This document shows, piece by piece, positions 17,062 through 25,797 of a stretch of 64,000 nt of DNA. Where the stretch lies: contig NZ_CP022881.1 in NCBI RefSeq assembly GCF_003491325.1, positions 62,001-126,000 on the forward strand. The letters run 5' to 3'. The number at the start of each line of letters is the position of its first letter. The stretch's first letter is position 1. Position numbers and translations under genes: made by a program. This DNA comes from Staphylococcus sp. M0911 (lineage in GTDB: Bacteria; Bacillota; Bacilli; Staphylococcales; Staphylococcaceae). The notes under the pieces were generated by a model. That model searched no databases and was not told the DNA's origin. It saw only the letters and a list, made by a program, of their open reading frames with translations.

Positions 17062-17943
17062 ATGAATTTAGTTGCATTGTTAATTGGTTTAGGGCCATTA
17101 ATCGGTTGGGGTCTATTTCCAACGATTGCATCCAAATTTGGTGGTAAAACAGTTAACCAAATTATAGGTGCTACAGTCGGGACGTTAATCTTTGCCTTTG
17201 TATTCTTTATCTCCACAGGCCATGGCTTCCCAACAGGTATGGATTTGTTCTTTGCATTATTATCAGGAGCTGGTTGGAGTTTCGGTCAAATTATGACATT
17301 TAAAGCATTTGAATATGTAGGGTCATCACGTGCAATGCCAGTTACAACGGCCTTCCAATTATTAGGGGCATCACTTTGGGGCGTCTTTGCATTAGGTAAC
17401 TGGCCTGGTGTTACAAATAAAATCATCGGCTTTTTAGCGTTAGTAGTTATCTTGATTGGTGCTTGGATGACAGTTTGGAGTGAACACCCTGAAGCTACAA
17501 ATAAAAACTTATTACGTAAAGCGGTAGTGATTTTAATCATTGGTGAAATTGGTTATTGGTTATATTCAGCAGCACCACAAGCAACAGATATCGGTGGTAA
17601 AGCAGCCTTCTTACCACAAGCGATTGGTATGGTGATTGTTGCAGTTATCTACGGACTAATGAAAATGAAAAATGGTAATCCATTTACTAATAAAGTGACA
17701 TGGTTACAAATTATTTCTGGTTTCTTCTTTGCCTTTGCAGCATTGACGTATCTCATTTCTGCGCAACCTAATATGAACGGTTTAGCGACTGGTTTCGTAT
17801 TATCACAAACATCTGTAGTACTTGCGACATTAACTGGTATTTACTTCTTAAATCAACGTAAAACATCTAAAGAAATGTTAGTCACAGTGATCGGATTAGT
17901 TCTCATCTTAGTAGCTGCGACAGTTACAGTATTTATAAAATAA
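17062..17943 (+). CDS. rbsU: RbsU ribose uptake protein (GRP family)
   Basis: The 293-residue membrane protein has about ten helices and the glucose/ribose porter pattern (MNLVALLIGLGPLIGWGLFPTIA at the start; ISGAGWSFGQIMTFKAFEYVG-like segment at residues about 70-90; YLISAQPNMNGLATGFVLSQ). It carries ribose across the membrane. GAGGTG precedes the ATG. It is the first gene of rbsU-rbsD-rbsK, with gaps of 18 and 23 bp, behind the RbsR operator. Confidence 0.9.
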   Translation: MNLVALLIGLGPLIGWGLFPTIASKFGGKTVNQIIGATVGTLIFAFVFFISTGHGFPTGMDLFFALLSGAGWSFGQIMTFKAFEYVGSSRAMPVTTAFQLLGASLWGVFALGNWPGVTNKIIGFLALVVILIGAWMTVWSEHPEATNKNLLRKAVVILIIGEIGYWLYSAAPQATDIGGKAAFLPQAIGMVIVAVIYGLMKMKNGNPFTNKVTWLQIISGFFFAFAALTYLISAQPNMNGLATGFVLSQTSVVLATLTGIYFLNQRKTSKEMLVTVIGLVLILVAATVTVFIK

Positions 17944-17961
17944 TCAACTGGAGTGATATAA

Positions 17962-18366
17962 ATGAAGAAAACAGCATTACTCAATAGTCATGTATCTAAA
18001 GCCATTGCGACAATCGGACACTATGACTTATTAACTGTCAATGATGCAGGCATGCCTATTCCTAATGACGATAGAAGAATTGATTTAGCAGTAACGAAAG
18101 AATTACCTAGATTTATTGATGTATTAGAAACAGTATTATCAGAAATGAAAATTCAAAAAATCTATTTAGCTGAAGAAATTAAAACAAATAATGCAACTCA
18201 ATTAAAACAAATCAAAGCATTAATTGATGATGACGTTGAAATTGAATTTATTCCACACAGTGAAATGAAAGCATATTTAAGTCATCCATTAAATAAAGGT
18301 AACATTCGTACAGGTGAAATTACGCCATTTTCTAACATTATTTTGGAATCAAACGTGACATTTTAA
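17962..18366 (+). CDS. rbsD: RbsD, D-ribose pyranase
   Basis: The 134-residue protein begins [36 protein letters not shown] and has the catalytic His (IGHYD) and GMPIP motif of RbsD. It ends with [10 protein letters not shown], matching the family's conserved C-terminus and usual length. It converts beta-pyranose to beta-furanose ribose, the form used by RbsK. It lies between rbsU and rbsK in the operon. Confidence 0.95.
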   Translation: MKKTALLNSHVSKAIATIGHYDLLTVNDAGMPIPNDDRRIDLAVTKELPRFIDVLETVLSEMKIQKIYLAEEIKTNNATQLKQIKALIDDDVEIEFIPHSEMKAYLSHPLNKGNIRTGEITPFSNIILESNVTF

Positions 18367-18389
18367 CATATAGAAATGGGGACATGATT

Positions 18390-19301
18390 ATGACAAATAA
18401 AGTCGTTATTCTAGGATCTACCAATGTGGATCAATTTTTAACAGTTGAGCGCTACGCTAAACCAGGGGAAACATTACATGTAGAAGAGGCACAAAAATCA
18501 TATGGTGGCGGTAAAGGGGCAAACCAAGCCATTGCAACGGCACGTATGAAAGCTGATACGACATTCATTTCCAAAGTGGGCAATGATGGATTAGCACAAT
18601 TTATGTTTGAAGATTTTAAAGCAGCAGGTATGAATATGGACTATATTTTAGAATCCGAAACAGAAAAGACTGGCCAAGCCTTTATTACTGTGGATGCACA
18701 AGGTCAAAATACGATTTATGTCTATGGTGGTGCAAATATGTCGATGACACCAGACGATGTGAAAAGTGCGAAAGCAGCAATTGTCGATGCAGATTTCATT
18801 GTGGCACAATTAGAAGTACCAGTTCCGGCAATTATAGAAGCATTTAAAGTTGCGAGAGCGGCAGGTGTGACGACCGTCTTAAATCCCGCACCAGCCAATG
18901 AGATTCCCCAAGAGTTATTAGAATTAATCGACGTGATTATACCGAATGAATTTGAAGCTGAAATATTATCAGGCGTACCCGTCACAGATGAAAAATCAAT
19001 GGCACAAAATGCAGATTACTTCTTAGGTTTAGGTGCCAAAGTTGTGATTATAACATTAGGTGAACAAGGTACGTACTATGCAGTTGAAAATGATTCAGGA
19101 CTAGTACCAGCGCAAAAAGTAAAAGCTATTGATACAACAGCAGCAGGCGATACGTTTATCGGTGCCTTTGTTAGCCGCTTTAATATGAAAGATCGTAATT
19201 TAGTTGAGGCTATCGACTTTGCCAATAAAGCCGCATCACTAACAGTTCAAAAGTCAGGTGCACAAGCTTCTATACCATTAGCAGAAGAAGTTCAATCATA
19301 G
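18390..19301 (+). CDS. rbsK: RbsK ribokinase
   Basis: The 303-residue PfkB-family kinase has the N-terminal GSTNVDQFL, the GGGKGANQAIATARM motif, NPAPANEIP, PNEFEAEIL, ITLGEQGTYY and the C-terminal catalytic DTTAAGDTFIGAFV with its aspartate base. It phosphorylates ribose to ribose 5-phosphate. I prefer ATG 18390 because GGGG at 18378-18381 is 8 bases upstream; ATG 18384 would lie too close. A terminator follows. Confidence 0.95.
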   Translation: MTNKVVILGSTNVDQFLTVERYAKPGETLHVEEAQKSYGGGKGANQAIATARMKADTTFISKVGNDGLAQFMFEDFKAAGMNMDYILESETEKTGQAFITVDAQGQNTIYVYGGANMSMTPDDVKSAKAAIVDADFIVAQLEVPVPAIIEAFKVARAAGVTTVLNPAPANEIPQELLELIDVIIPNEFEAEILSGVPVTDEKSMAQNADYFLGLGAKVVIITLGEQGTYYAVENDSGLVPAQKVKAIDTTAAGDTFIGAFVSRFNMKDRNLVEAIDFANKAASLTVQKSGAQASIPLAEEVQS

Positions 19302-19309
19302 ATATGATA

Positions 19310-19349
19310 AATCCCATTCCAGCTAGTTTCAGTTGGAATGGGATTCTTT
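19310..19349 (+). terminator. Intrinsic terminator of the rbs operon
   Basis: AATCCCATTCCA (19310-19321) pairs perfectly with TGGAATGGGATT (19334-19345), followed by CTTTA. Confidence 0.8.
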
Positions 19350-19369
19350 AGTACAAAAGCATAAATCAT

Positions 19370-19416
19370 CCCTTTTGGTAGCATAGTCATATCGAATCGA
19401 CTATCTATCAAAAGGG
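19370..19416. repeat. Large two-part hairpin
   Basis: CCCTTTTG (19370-19377) pairs with CAAAAGGG (19409-19416), and nested ATAGTC (19383-19388) pairs with GACTAT (19399-19404). It lies between convergent transcription units. A T-rich tail on the plus side (ATTGTTTC) makes a second terminator possible. Confidence 0.5.
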
Positions 19417-19483
19417 ATTGTTTCATTTATATTTGAATTTAATCGCAAAATGTATCGCTACGTTATCCACTAAAGTAATTGTA

Positions 19484-20452
19484 TTAAGAGTGGTGATGGT
19501 TTAACTGATAAAACTCAATAGCATTACCTCTTAAAATGCCGTCAATCGTGTCTGGATCAATATTACTGTTTTTAATATAGTCAACACCACGTGTATATTT
19601 CTCGTCTTGGAAGTAAGGGAAGTCTGACCCCATCATGAGCTTATCCTTACCGAATGTATCAAGGGTATTGATTAAAGAAGGTTCATGGAAATTAGCAGTA
19701 TCATACCAAAATTGGCGATTTAATACTTCATATGGATCAATGTTAAAGGCATTCCAATCTTCATAATTGTCTTTAATACGAGTCATGAAGAATGGTAAAG
19801 CACCACCTAAGTGTGAAATATGGAATTTGATATTAGGATATTTTTGTGGAATCTCATTTTTAATTAATTGTAACGTAATGAATGTAGATTCTAATGGTGC
19901 ACCAATTACCCATTCTAATTGATAGTCGTTCACGAGTGGACTTTGGGCACCGCAACCAGTTGGATGAATATAAAGTGTTGCGTTTAATTCGTTCATAGCT
20001 TCGAAGAAAGGTTCGAATTGTTTATCGGCCACTGACACTTTATCTTTTACAATAGTTGGAATCGCAATACCCACAAAGGCATCTTTTTTAAGTAGTTCTT
20101 GCGCTTCTTTAATAGCTTGATCGACATATGGAAGTGACACTGCACCATATGCTAAGAAACGGTCTGGGTATTGTTGAACCAATGATTCATATAAATCGTT
20201 AATCTCTTGTGCACTTTGATGTGCTTCTTCTTTTGTACCCCATTGTGGTGATTGTGGTGTGGCAGAAATGATTTGCATATCAACGCCAGCATCGTCCATC
20301 ATTTTAAAGCGCTTGTCTAAATCTTCTTTAGAGGCAGATTGATTAATCCCTTTAGCAACCTCAGTACCTTGACTACCTAATTTGCCTAATTTCTCTAAAT
20401 AGTCTTCATTCCATAAATGTGCATGTGTATCAATCGCTTTTGCATTTGACAT
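19484..20452 (-). CDS. Amidohydrolase family protein (ACMSD-like)
   Basis: The 322-residue protein has KAIDTHAHLW (HxH) at the N-terminus, ATLYIHPTGCG in the middle, KFHISHLGGALPFF and the C-terminal MMGSDFPY aspartate of the amidohydrolase_2 family. Its closest functional groups are metal-dependent decarboxylases and hydrolases of aromatic or lactone compounds; the substrate is unknown. It is the last gene of a probable three-gene unit with a DoxX-like protein (66 bp upstream) and a DHA2 pump. GAGGACAATC is its ribosome region. Confidence 0.8.
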   Translation of the reverse strand: MSNAKAIDTHAHLWNEDYLEKLGKLGSQGTEVAKGINQSASKEDLDKRFKMMDDAGVDMQIISATPQSPQWGTKEEAHQSAQEINDLYESLVQQYPDRFLAYGAVSLPYVDQAIKEAQELLKKDAFVGIAIPTIVKDKVSVADKQFEPFFEAMNELNATLYIHPTGCGAQSPLVNDYQLEWVIGAPLESTFITLQLIKNEIPQKYPNIKFHISHLGGALPFFMTRIKDNYEDWNAFNIDPYEVLNRQFWYDTANFHEPSLINTLDTFGKDKLMMGSDFPYFQDEKYTRGVDYIKNSNIDPDTIDGILRGNAIEFYQLNHHHS

Positions 20453-20518
20453 ATGATTGTCCTCCTTTAATTAAATGACTATATTAAATATTTATCCAGT
20501 TTTAAAAAATATAATCTT

Positions 20519-20890
20519 TTATTGACGACGATTTAAACTTAAAACTTCGATTAAGCTAAGAACATTTAACATAAAGAATTTAGAAGCGGCTTTGGCCCCT
20601 TGGTGACCATGTCCTGCTTTATAGTGATTGTAGATTGCTGTCCCCATCACAATGTTGATCATTAAAGTACCCACAACGACTAATTTTTGGCCAAGTTTGC
20701 CTAAAATTGAACTAAATAAAAAGATAGAACCTACAAATTCGAATAATCCTGCTAATCGCATTGAACGACGTGATAATCCAAATCCTTCTTTAAATTGTTG
20801 TGCCATAGCATCATCATTTTTTACTTTTGGTAAACTACTTTTAAAAATTTCTTTTCCTACGTATGCGTTAATAACATGTCTTAATAACAT
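20519..20890 (-). CDS. DoxX-like small membrane protein
   Basis: The 123-residue protein begins MLLRHVINAYVGKEIFKSS. It has four hydrophobic segments including LAGLFEFVGSIFLFSSILG and LVVVGTLMINIVMGTAIYNHY, resembling the DoxX/DoxD family linked to quinone or thiol redox chemistry. I chose ATG 20890 because AGGAGG lies 8 bases upstream; an in-frame GTG at 20899 overlaps that site. It begins only 20 bp after the pump gene stops, so they are likely co-transcribed. Confidence 0.7.
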   Translation of the reverse strand: MLLRHVINAYVGKEIFKSSLPKVKNDDAMAQQFKEGFGLSRRSMRLAGLFEFVGSIFLFSSILGKLGQKLVVVGTLMINIVMGTAIYNHYKAGHGHQGAKAASKFFMLNVLSLIEVLSLNRRQ

Positions 20891-20910
20891 GCTTAACACC
20901 TCCTATTAAG

Positions 20911-22332
20911 TTATTTTAAAGTTTTAGTGTGTTGCTTTTGATTGTTTTTTTCTGAGAAGAGTGCAATGAATGCACCTATCAATGCCACAAAGGCAACGAT
21001 ATAAAATGTCATATCTAGACCCTGAATAAGACCGGCTGCACCGTGTAATGGTGAAAGGTGACCGAAACCAGTCATCAGTGTCACAAGTATACCCGTACCA
21101 ATAGCTGCTGAAATTTGGCGGATTGTATTATTCATTGCCGTTCCATGTGCAATCAAGGATACAGGTAAAGCGTTTAATGCTTGTGTAGTCATTGGCGTCA
21201 TAATCATAGAATTACCTAACATCAAGATTGAGAATGTCACAATGACATACAATGCTGATGTTTGTGGATTGAACTGTGCCATGAATAAGGCACCTATCAT
21301 AATCAATAACATGCCAGTGATACTTAAACTTCGGCCGCCAACACGGTCGTAAAATTTACCAGTGACTGGCGACAACAAGCCCATGACGAGTCCGCCAGGT
21401 AGTAAGATAAGTCCAGATTCTAAAGGTGACCAATGCATCATGGTTTGCATGTAAATAGGTAAAATAGTCAAATTACCAATAAATAGTACAAACATTAATA
21501 CAATTAAAGTCATCGAAATGGTGAAACTACGGTATTTAAATACTCTAAATTCGAGTAAAGGAGACGTAAGTTTCAACTGACGACGTATGAATAACGCAAG
21601 TATAATGATGGCAATGATGATCGTAATGTAAACAGCTGGGTGGGACCAACCAAGGTTACCGGCTGAACTAAAGCCGTAAAGTAAACCACCAAATCCTAGT
21701 GTAGACATGATAACTGACAAGATATCTAACGATGGTTGTTGTGTCTCGGTAATATTTTTCAAATATAAAAAGCCGAAAATAGCGTCAACCACACTAATTA
21801 AGAGCACGACTAAAAATAGGTAGCGCCAATCAAATAGGTGGATGAACCAACCTGCTGCTGTAGGACCAATCGCAGGTGCAAAGCCGATGACAAGGCCGAA
21901 GATACCCATTGCCATACCACGTTTTTCAACAGGAAAAATAATAAATAATAGTGTTTGAGACAATGGCATTAAAATACCTGCACCTAACGCTTGAATACTA
22001 CGCCCAACTAATAATAGTGGGAACGTAACACCCAACATACAGATTAAAGAACCAAGTATTAAACAGGTCGCAGCCGTAAAGAATAATGTACGTAATGAAA
22101 ATCGCTCAATTAAGTAGGCTGTGACAGGAATCATAATACCATTCACTAACATAAAGATGGTCGTTAACCACTGTGCTGTACTACTAGATATCGCAAAGTC
22201 CTTCATGACCTCTGGCAATATCGTTGTAAGTAACGTTTGGTTTAACACACCGATGAAAGCACCAATCATCATGACCGCAATCATTAAATTACGTTGTTTT
22301 AAATTTAAATGTGAAGGTTGTGTCTGAGTCAT
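20911..22332 (-). CDS. MFS drug efflux transporter (DHA2, EmrB/LmrB/MdeA-like)
   Basis: The 473-residue protein has 14 predicted membrane segments. It has the DHA2 markers LNQTLLTTILPEVMKDF in helix 1, AQWLTTIFMLVNGIMIP, the RxxQALGAG motif C (VGRSIQALGAGILMPLSQ) and GFAPAIGPTAAGWFIHLFDWRYLF. It would export drugs or toxic organics by proton antiport. The promoter contains a probable TetR operator between -35 and -10, implying repression by the TetR protein encoded at 23284. It heads the pump, DoxX-like and amidohydrolase unit. Confidence 0.85.
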   Translation of the reverse strand: MTQTQPSHLNLKQRNLMIAVMMIGAFIGVLNQTLLTTILPEVMKDFAISSSTAQWLTTIFMLVNGIMIPVTAYLIERFSLRTLFFTAATCLILGSLICMLGVTFPLLLVGRSIQALGAGILMPLSQTLLFIIFPVEKRGMAMGIFGLVIGFAPAIGPTAAGWFIHLFDWRYLFLVVLLISVVDAIFGFLYLKNITETQQPSLDILSVIMSTLGFGGLLYGFSSAGNLGWSHPAVYITIIIAIIILALFIRRQLKLTSPLLEFRVFKYRSFTISMTLIVLMFVLFIGNLTILPIYMQTMMHWSPLESGLILLPGGLVMGLLSPVTGKFYDRVGGRSLSITGMLLIMIGALFMAQFNPQTSALYVIVTFSILMLGNSMIMTPMTTQALNALPVSLIAHGTAMNNTIRQISAAIGTGILVTLMTGFGHLSPLHGAAGLIQGLDMTFYIVAFVALIGAFIALFSEKNNQKQHTKTLK

Positions 22333-22371
22333 AAGTTCACCTCTTTTCTTAAATGGAATCGACTATCACTT

Positions 22372-22421
22372 ATTTTATTCGGAATGCGTTCCGTTTGTCA
22401 AATTTATGGATTCGATATAAT
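22372..22421. promoter_or_regulatory. Divergent promoters with a TetR-type operator
   Basis: On the minus strand, TTGACA (22401-22396) and TAAAAT (22377-22372) are 18 bp apart and drive the pump. The dyad CGGAATGCGTTCCG (22380-22393) fills the spacer, so a bound repressor would exclude RNA polymerase. On the plus strand, TTGTCA (22395-22400) and TATAAT (22416-22421) face the acetyltransferase gene with a 15-bp spacer, overlapping the minus-strand -35. Both sides could therefore respond to the same regulator. Confidence 0.75.
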
Positions 22422-22467
22422 ATAGATAGTGTTAAAAAACGAAAAAGTAAAAAGGAGATGCTTAGTA

Positions 22468-23253
22468 ATGAATATTGAAGGTCTTGAAAAATATTTAAAT
22501 ATAGATCCAAATAAATATAATGAACCAAGCTTAGAAGCATTAAATTATTATTTAAAACGATATATGTTAACAGTGCCTTTTGAAAATATAGATGTTCAAA
22601 ATGGTGTGAGAATATCAGTAGAAGTAGATGATATCTATGAAAAAATCGTTAATCACCAACGTGGTGGTTTCTGTTATGAAATGAATCATTTCTTCAAAGC
22701 GTACTTAGAAGCAAAAGGCTTCACAGCAAATATGGTATCTGCAACTATTCATACACCAGGGGGCGGACGTAGTCTTAAAGGCTCTCATATGTCATTAATC
22801 GTGCCGATTGATGGTGTCAATTATGTCGCTGATGTCGGTTATGGTGACTTGCCAATAAGTGCTATGCCAATTAATAATCAAGATAGTGATGCCATCATTG
22901 AGGATATTAACGGAGAATATCGTGCCATTTATGTAAATGATAACTTATTCTACATTCAAAAATGGAAAGACAATGAGTGGGATACAGAATACGAAGCTGA
23001 GTTAGAACCTAGAGACATTCATGATTTTGACTATAATATTGAATACAATCAAACTAGTCCTAACTCTACATTTGTTAAACGTCTGCTCGTTACAATGCCT
23101 AAATCATATGGTCGTGCGACAATGTCTCAAAATAATTTAACGTTAACAAAACAACGCGATAAAGAAAAATATGATGTGACAAGTCAAAATTATCGTCAAT
23201 TTTTAAAAGAAGAATTCAATTTAGATGTTAAAATTAATAGATTAGAACCATAA
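22468..23253 (+). CDS. Arylamine N-acetyltransferase
   Basis: I chose ATG 22468 (AAGGAG at 22452-22457) rather than the longer frame from 22429. The 261-residue protein has the NAT catalytic triad: Cys69 in RGGFCYEMN, His107 in GSHMSLIV and Asp122 in VADVGYGD, with PFENIDV near residue 40. It transfers acetyl groups from acetyl-CoA to aromatic amines or hydrazines. It is followed within 30 bp by the TetR regulator and is divergent from the pump, consistent with a xenobiotic response. Confidence 0.9.
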   Translation: MNIEGLEKYLNIDPNKYNEPSLEALNYYLKRYMLTVPFENIDVQNGVRISVEVDDIYEKIVNHQRGGFCYEMNHFFKAYLEAKGFTANMVSATIHTPGGGRSLKGSHMSLIVPIDGVNYVADVGYGDLPISAMPINNQDSDAIIEDINGEYRAIYVNDNLFYIQKWKDNEWDTEYEAELEPRDIHDFDYNIEYNQTSPNSTFVKRLLVTMPKSYGRATMSQNNLTLTKQRDKEKYDVTSQNYRQFLKEEFNLDVKINRLEP

Positions 23254-23283
23254 AAGGGAGCACATCATTTGGAAGGGGATAAG

Positions 23284-23856
23284 ATGACTAATCAACGGAA
23301 AAAGCGTAGTGATGCAACGCATAACAAAGCAATCATCTTACAGACAACGACCCAATTATTAGCACAAGGTGAAGATATTAGTGAGATGAATATGTCGGAA
23401 ATCGCAAAGAAAGCGGGCGTAGGTGTAGGGACTTTGTATCGTCACTTTGAAAGTAAATCGTTACTATGCCAAGCGATGATGGATGAAAAGGTTCATGATA
23501 TGTTTGATGCGATGGATACGTTTCTTCATCAACATCATGATGCGACTGTGAGAGATAAAATATATGGCATTTTATCTATTTATTTAGATTTAAAAGAGGC
23601 AAATTTTAAAGTCCTCAACTTTATTGAGAAATCTAATTCTCAACACCAGTCAATGATTAATATTCCATTCTACGAGCAACTGAAAGAGTTGATTAAAGAC
23701 CAGTTCACTAGTCAACAGCAGACCCAAGATTTAGAGTTTAAGATTAATTTGATGCTGAACTCATTTTCATCAGATTTCTATTACTTTGCCAAACATGACC
23801 AACAACTGACTAAAGACCAATTTTTAAGCCGCTTATTAGATATATTTATAGGATAG
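23284..23856 (+). CDS. TetR-family repressor
   Basis: The 190-residue protein has an N-terminal helix-turn-helix (residues about 10-55: AIILQTTTQLLAQG, MNMSEIAKKAGVGVGTLYRHFESKSLL) and a helical ligand-binding domain with little similarity to known effectors. ATG 23284 follows GGAAGGGG; an in-frame TTG at 23269 with AAGGGAG upstream is an alternative start. It probably represses the pump promoter through the dyad at 22380-22393 and may control its own transcription with the acetyltransferase gene. Confidence 0.85.
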   Translation: MTNQRKKRSDATHNKAIILQTTTQLLAQGEDISEMNMSEIAKKAGVGVGTLYRHFESKSLLCQAMMDEKVHDMFDAMDTFLHQHHDATVRDKIYGILSIYLDLKEANFKVLNFIEKSNSQHQSMINIPFYEQLKELIKDQFTSQQQTQDLEFKINLMLNSFSSDFYYFAKHDQQLTKDQFLSRLLDIFIG

Positions 23857-23857
23857 A

Positions 23858-23905
23858 CAAAAGCTTGTTCGCTGATAGTATGATCAGTTGAACAAGCTTT
23901 TGTTA
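23858..23905 (+). terminator. Intrinsic terminator
   Basis: CAAAAGCTTGTTC (23858-23870) pairs perfectly with GAACAAGCTTTTG (23890-23902), with a nested CTGAT/ATCAG stem. Confidence 0.8.
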
Positions 23906-23967
23906 TATATAGAATGCTTTACCACCCCACTTTTATATCAACACATTCCCATTCACGATGTATTAAA

Positions 23968-23982
23968 TGAAAATAATTATCA
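23968..23982 (+). promoter_or_regulatory. Fur-like box
   Basis: TGAAAATAATTATCA matches the 7-1-7 Fur pattern (TGATAATNATTATCA) with one mismatch. It ends 6 bp before the -35 of the cnt promoter, where bound Fur would hinder polymerase. Confidence 0.7.
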
Positions 23983-23988
23983 TTTATA

Positions 23989-24017
23989 TTGACAATATGA
24001 TTCTACTCGTATATTAT
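23989..24017 (+). promoter_or_regulatory. Promoter of the cnt operon
   Basis: TTGACA (23989-23994) and TATTAT (24012-24017) are separated by exactly 17 bp. It lies between the Fur-like and Zur-like boxes. Confidence 0.8.
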
Positions 24018-24024
24018 CTTCTTT

Positions 24025-24045
24025 AAATCGTAACCGTTACGATTT
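24025..24045 (+). promoter_or_regulatory. Zur-like box
   Basis: A perfect 10-1-10 inverted repeat: left arm AAATCGTAAC, central C, right arm GTTACGATTT. It closely matches the Firmicute Zur pattern built on ATCGTAAT/ATTACGAT. It covers the expected transcription start, so zinc-loaded Zur would repress the operon. Confidence 0.8.
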
Positions 24046-24142
24046 GTTTTGTGCAATTGTTTTGAGAATTAGGATAGGTTGATTTGAAAAACAACCTATC
24101 CATCAAAAATTCAAAAGAATATACAACATTAAGGAGCGTCGT

Positions 24143-24982
24143 ATGAATCGACAAGTGATTGAATTTTCCAAGTATAATCCGTCAGGGAATATGACCATAC
24201 TTGTTCATTCACAACACCATCCAAGCGACTATGCCAAGATTGCGAATCAATTAATGGCGTCGACACATGTATGTTGTGAGCAAGTGGGATTTATTGAATC
24301 TAACAATCTAAATCATGGGGATGATTGTCGATTAGTAATGAGCGGAAATGAATTTTGTGGTAATGCGACCATGTCATACATGCATTATTTACAAGAACAT
24401 CAACGATTAACGGCACAACAATGTCATTTGAATGTATCTGGTTGTGATGATTTAGTGCCTTGTACTATCCATGGTCACCAGCAGTATGAGGTAGGGATGC
24501 CACAAGCACAATACGTCACAACTGATTATTTACACATTGCACAGCATATGTGGCAAGCGATCAAGATTACATACGAATCATACGTACATTATGTGATCCC
24601 AATCGAAGAGATCACAGCAACATTCAAACAACAAGTGGCACAATTTGTGCGTGAACAACAATGGGATGAACAGTATAAAACCATTGGTGTCATGTTGTTT
24701 AATGTTCAAGATCAATATTTACACCCGTTAATATTCATACCAGAAGTAAAGAGTCTGATTTGGGAAAATAGTTGTGGTTCTGGTGCAGCTTCGATTGGTG
24801 TATTTAACAATTATCAAAGTCAACGGTCATGCGAAGATTACATCGTTTATCAACCAGGTGGCAGTATTTCAGTTACATCTGCATATTGTTCTGAAGACGG
24901 ATATCGCACCTCTATTAAAGGTCGTGTATCAACTGTTGCTAGAGGACAAGCTTATATAGAAGAGGAGACGATGACCCATTGA
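24143..24982 (+). CDS. cntK: CntK, histidine racemase for staphylopine synthesis
   Basis: The 279-residue protein has the diaminopimelate-epimerase-like fold, with two catalytic cysteines: Cys72 in [13 protein letters not shown] and Cys211 in [13 protein letters not shown]. In S. aureus, CntK makes D-histidine, the first precursor of the metallophore staphylopine. AAGGAG precedes the ATG. The gene is first in the operon, behind the Fur and Zur boxes, and its stop overlaps the start of cntL. Confidence 0.92.
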   Translation: MNRQVIEFSKYNPSGNMTILVHSQHHPSDYAKIANQLMASTHVCCEQVGFIESNNLNHGDDCRLVMSGNEFCGNATMSYMHYLQEHQRLTAQQCHLNVSGCDDLVPCTIHGHQQYEVGMPQAQYVTTDYLHIAQHMWQAIKITYESYVHYVIPIEEITATFKQQVAQFVREQQWDEQYKTIGVMLFNVQDQYLHPLIFIPEVKSLIWENSCGSGAASIGVFNNYQSQRSCEDYIVYQPGGSISVTSAYCSEDGYRTSIKGRVSTVARGQAYIEEETMTH

Positions 24983-25797
24983 TGCATTCAAATATAAAGA
25001 TAGAAACACTTTTACAACAATATTTAGAACAATTCGAAGCACGATACCAACATGTTCTTAGTGATCCAAATTCGATTGACGCATTAGAATCATTAGTTGA
25101 TGACTATAGTCAGTTGATATTAAATCCAACATATCAACAACAATATGATTTATGGCATGACGAACCACGTAAACAACTAATCACACAACAACTGCAAGAT
25201 ATCACTGCGCAATGTGTGAAACAAGTTGAGATGATTAGAGCAAGACGATTATTAGACGGTAAGGCGTCTACGTCAGGTTACTTTGACAACATAGAACACT
25301 GTATCGATGAGGAGTTTGGACAGTGTCATATTGGTAAAGAGGACAAGTTACTACTCGTTGGATCGGGCGCGTATCCAATGACATTAATTCAAGTAGCTAA
25401 AGAAACTGGTGCCTCAGTCATTGGTATTGACATTGATCCGCAGGCAGTTGATTTAGGCCAACGTGTGGTCAATGTGTTGGCGCCTAATGAAGATATCCAA
25501 ATATCTAATCAAACTGTAGATCAGTTGCCTGATATTAACGAGGTAACACATATTATATTTAGTTCTACGATTCCAGTTAAATATGATATTTTAGCGCAAT
25601 TATTTGAGTTAACTAATGACCATGTAGTGGTCGCTATGCGTTATGGAGATGGGATGAAGGCCATCTTTAATTATCCATCTCAACCTACGGCGTCAGACCA
25701 ATGGCAATGTGTACATCAACTCGTTCAACCCAACCAAATATTTGATGTGGCACTCTATCAAAAGGCGTCATCAAAGGAAGGGATTACTTATGTCTAA
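24982..25797 (+). CDS. cntL: CntL, D-histidine aminobutyryl transferase
   Basis: The 271-residue nicotianamine-synthase-like protein has the SAM-binding segment [24 protein letters not shown] followed by [13 protein letters not shown] at residues about 121-150. It transfers the aminobutyrate part of S-adenosylmethionine to D-histidine. ATG 24982 overlaps the cntK stop (TGATG); an in-frame TTG at 24979 is closer to AGGAG and could be used instead. It overlaps cntM by 8 bp. Confidence 0.9.
   Translation: MHSNIKIETLLQQYLEQFEARYQHVLSDPNSIDALESLVDDYSQLILNPTYQQQYDLWHDEPRKQLITQQLQDITAQCVKQVEMIRARRLLDGKASTSGYFDNIEHCIDEEFGQCHIGKEDKLLLVGSGAYPMTLIQVAKETGASVIGIDIDPQAVDLGQRVVNVLAPNEDIQISNQTVDQLPDINEVTHIIFSSTIPVKYDILAQLFELTNDHVVVAMRYGDGMKAIFNYPSQPTASDQWQCVHQLVQPNQIFDVALYQKASSKEGITYV

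Noticed and set aside
25709..25789. Longer start for cntM
   Set aside because: It lies within cntL and lacks a ribosome site, while ATG 25790 begins the Rossmann motif with a good one.
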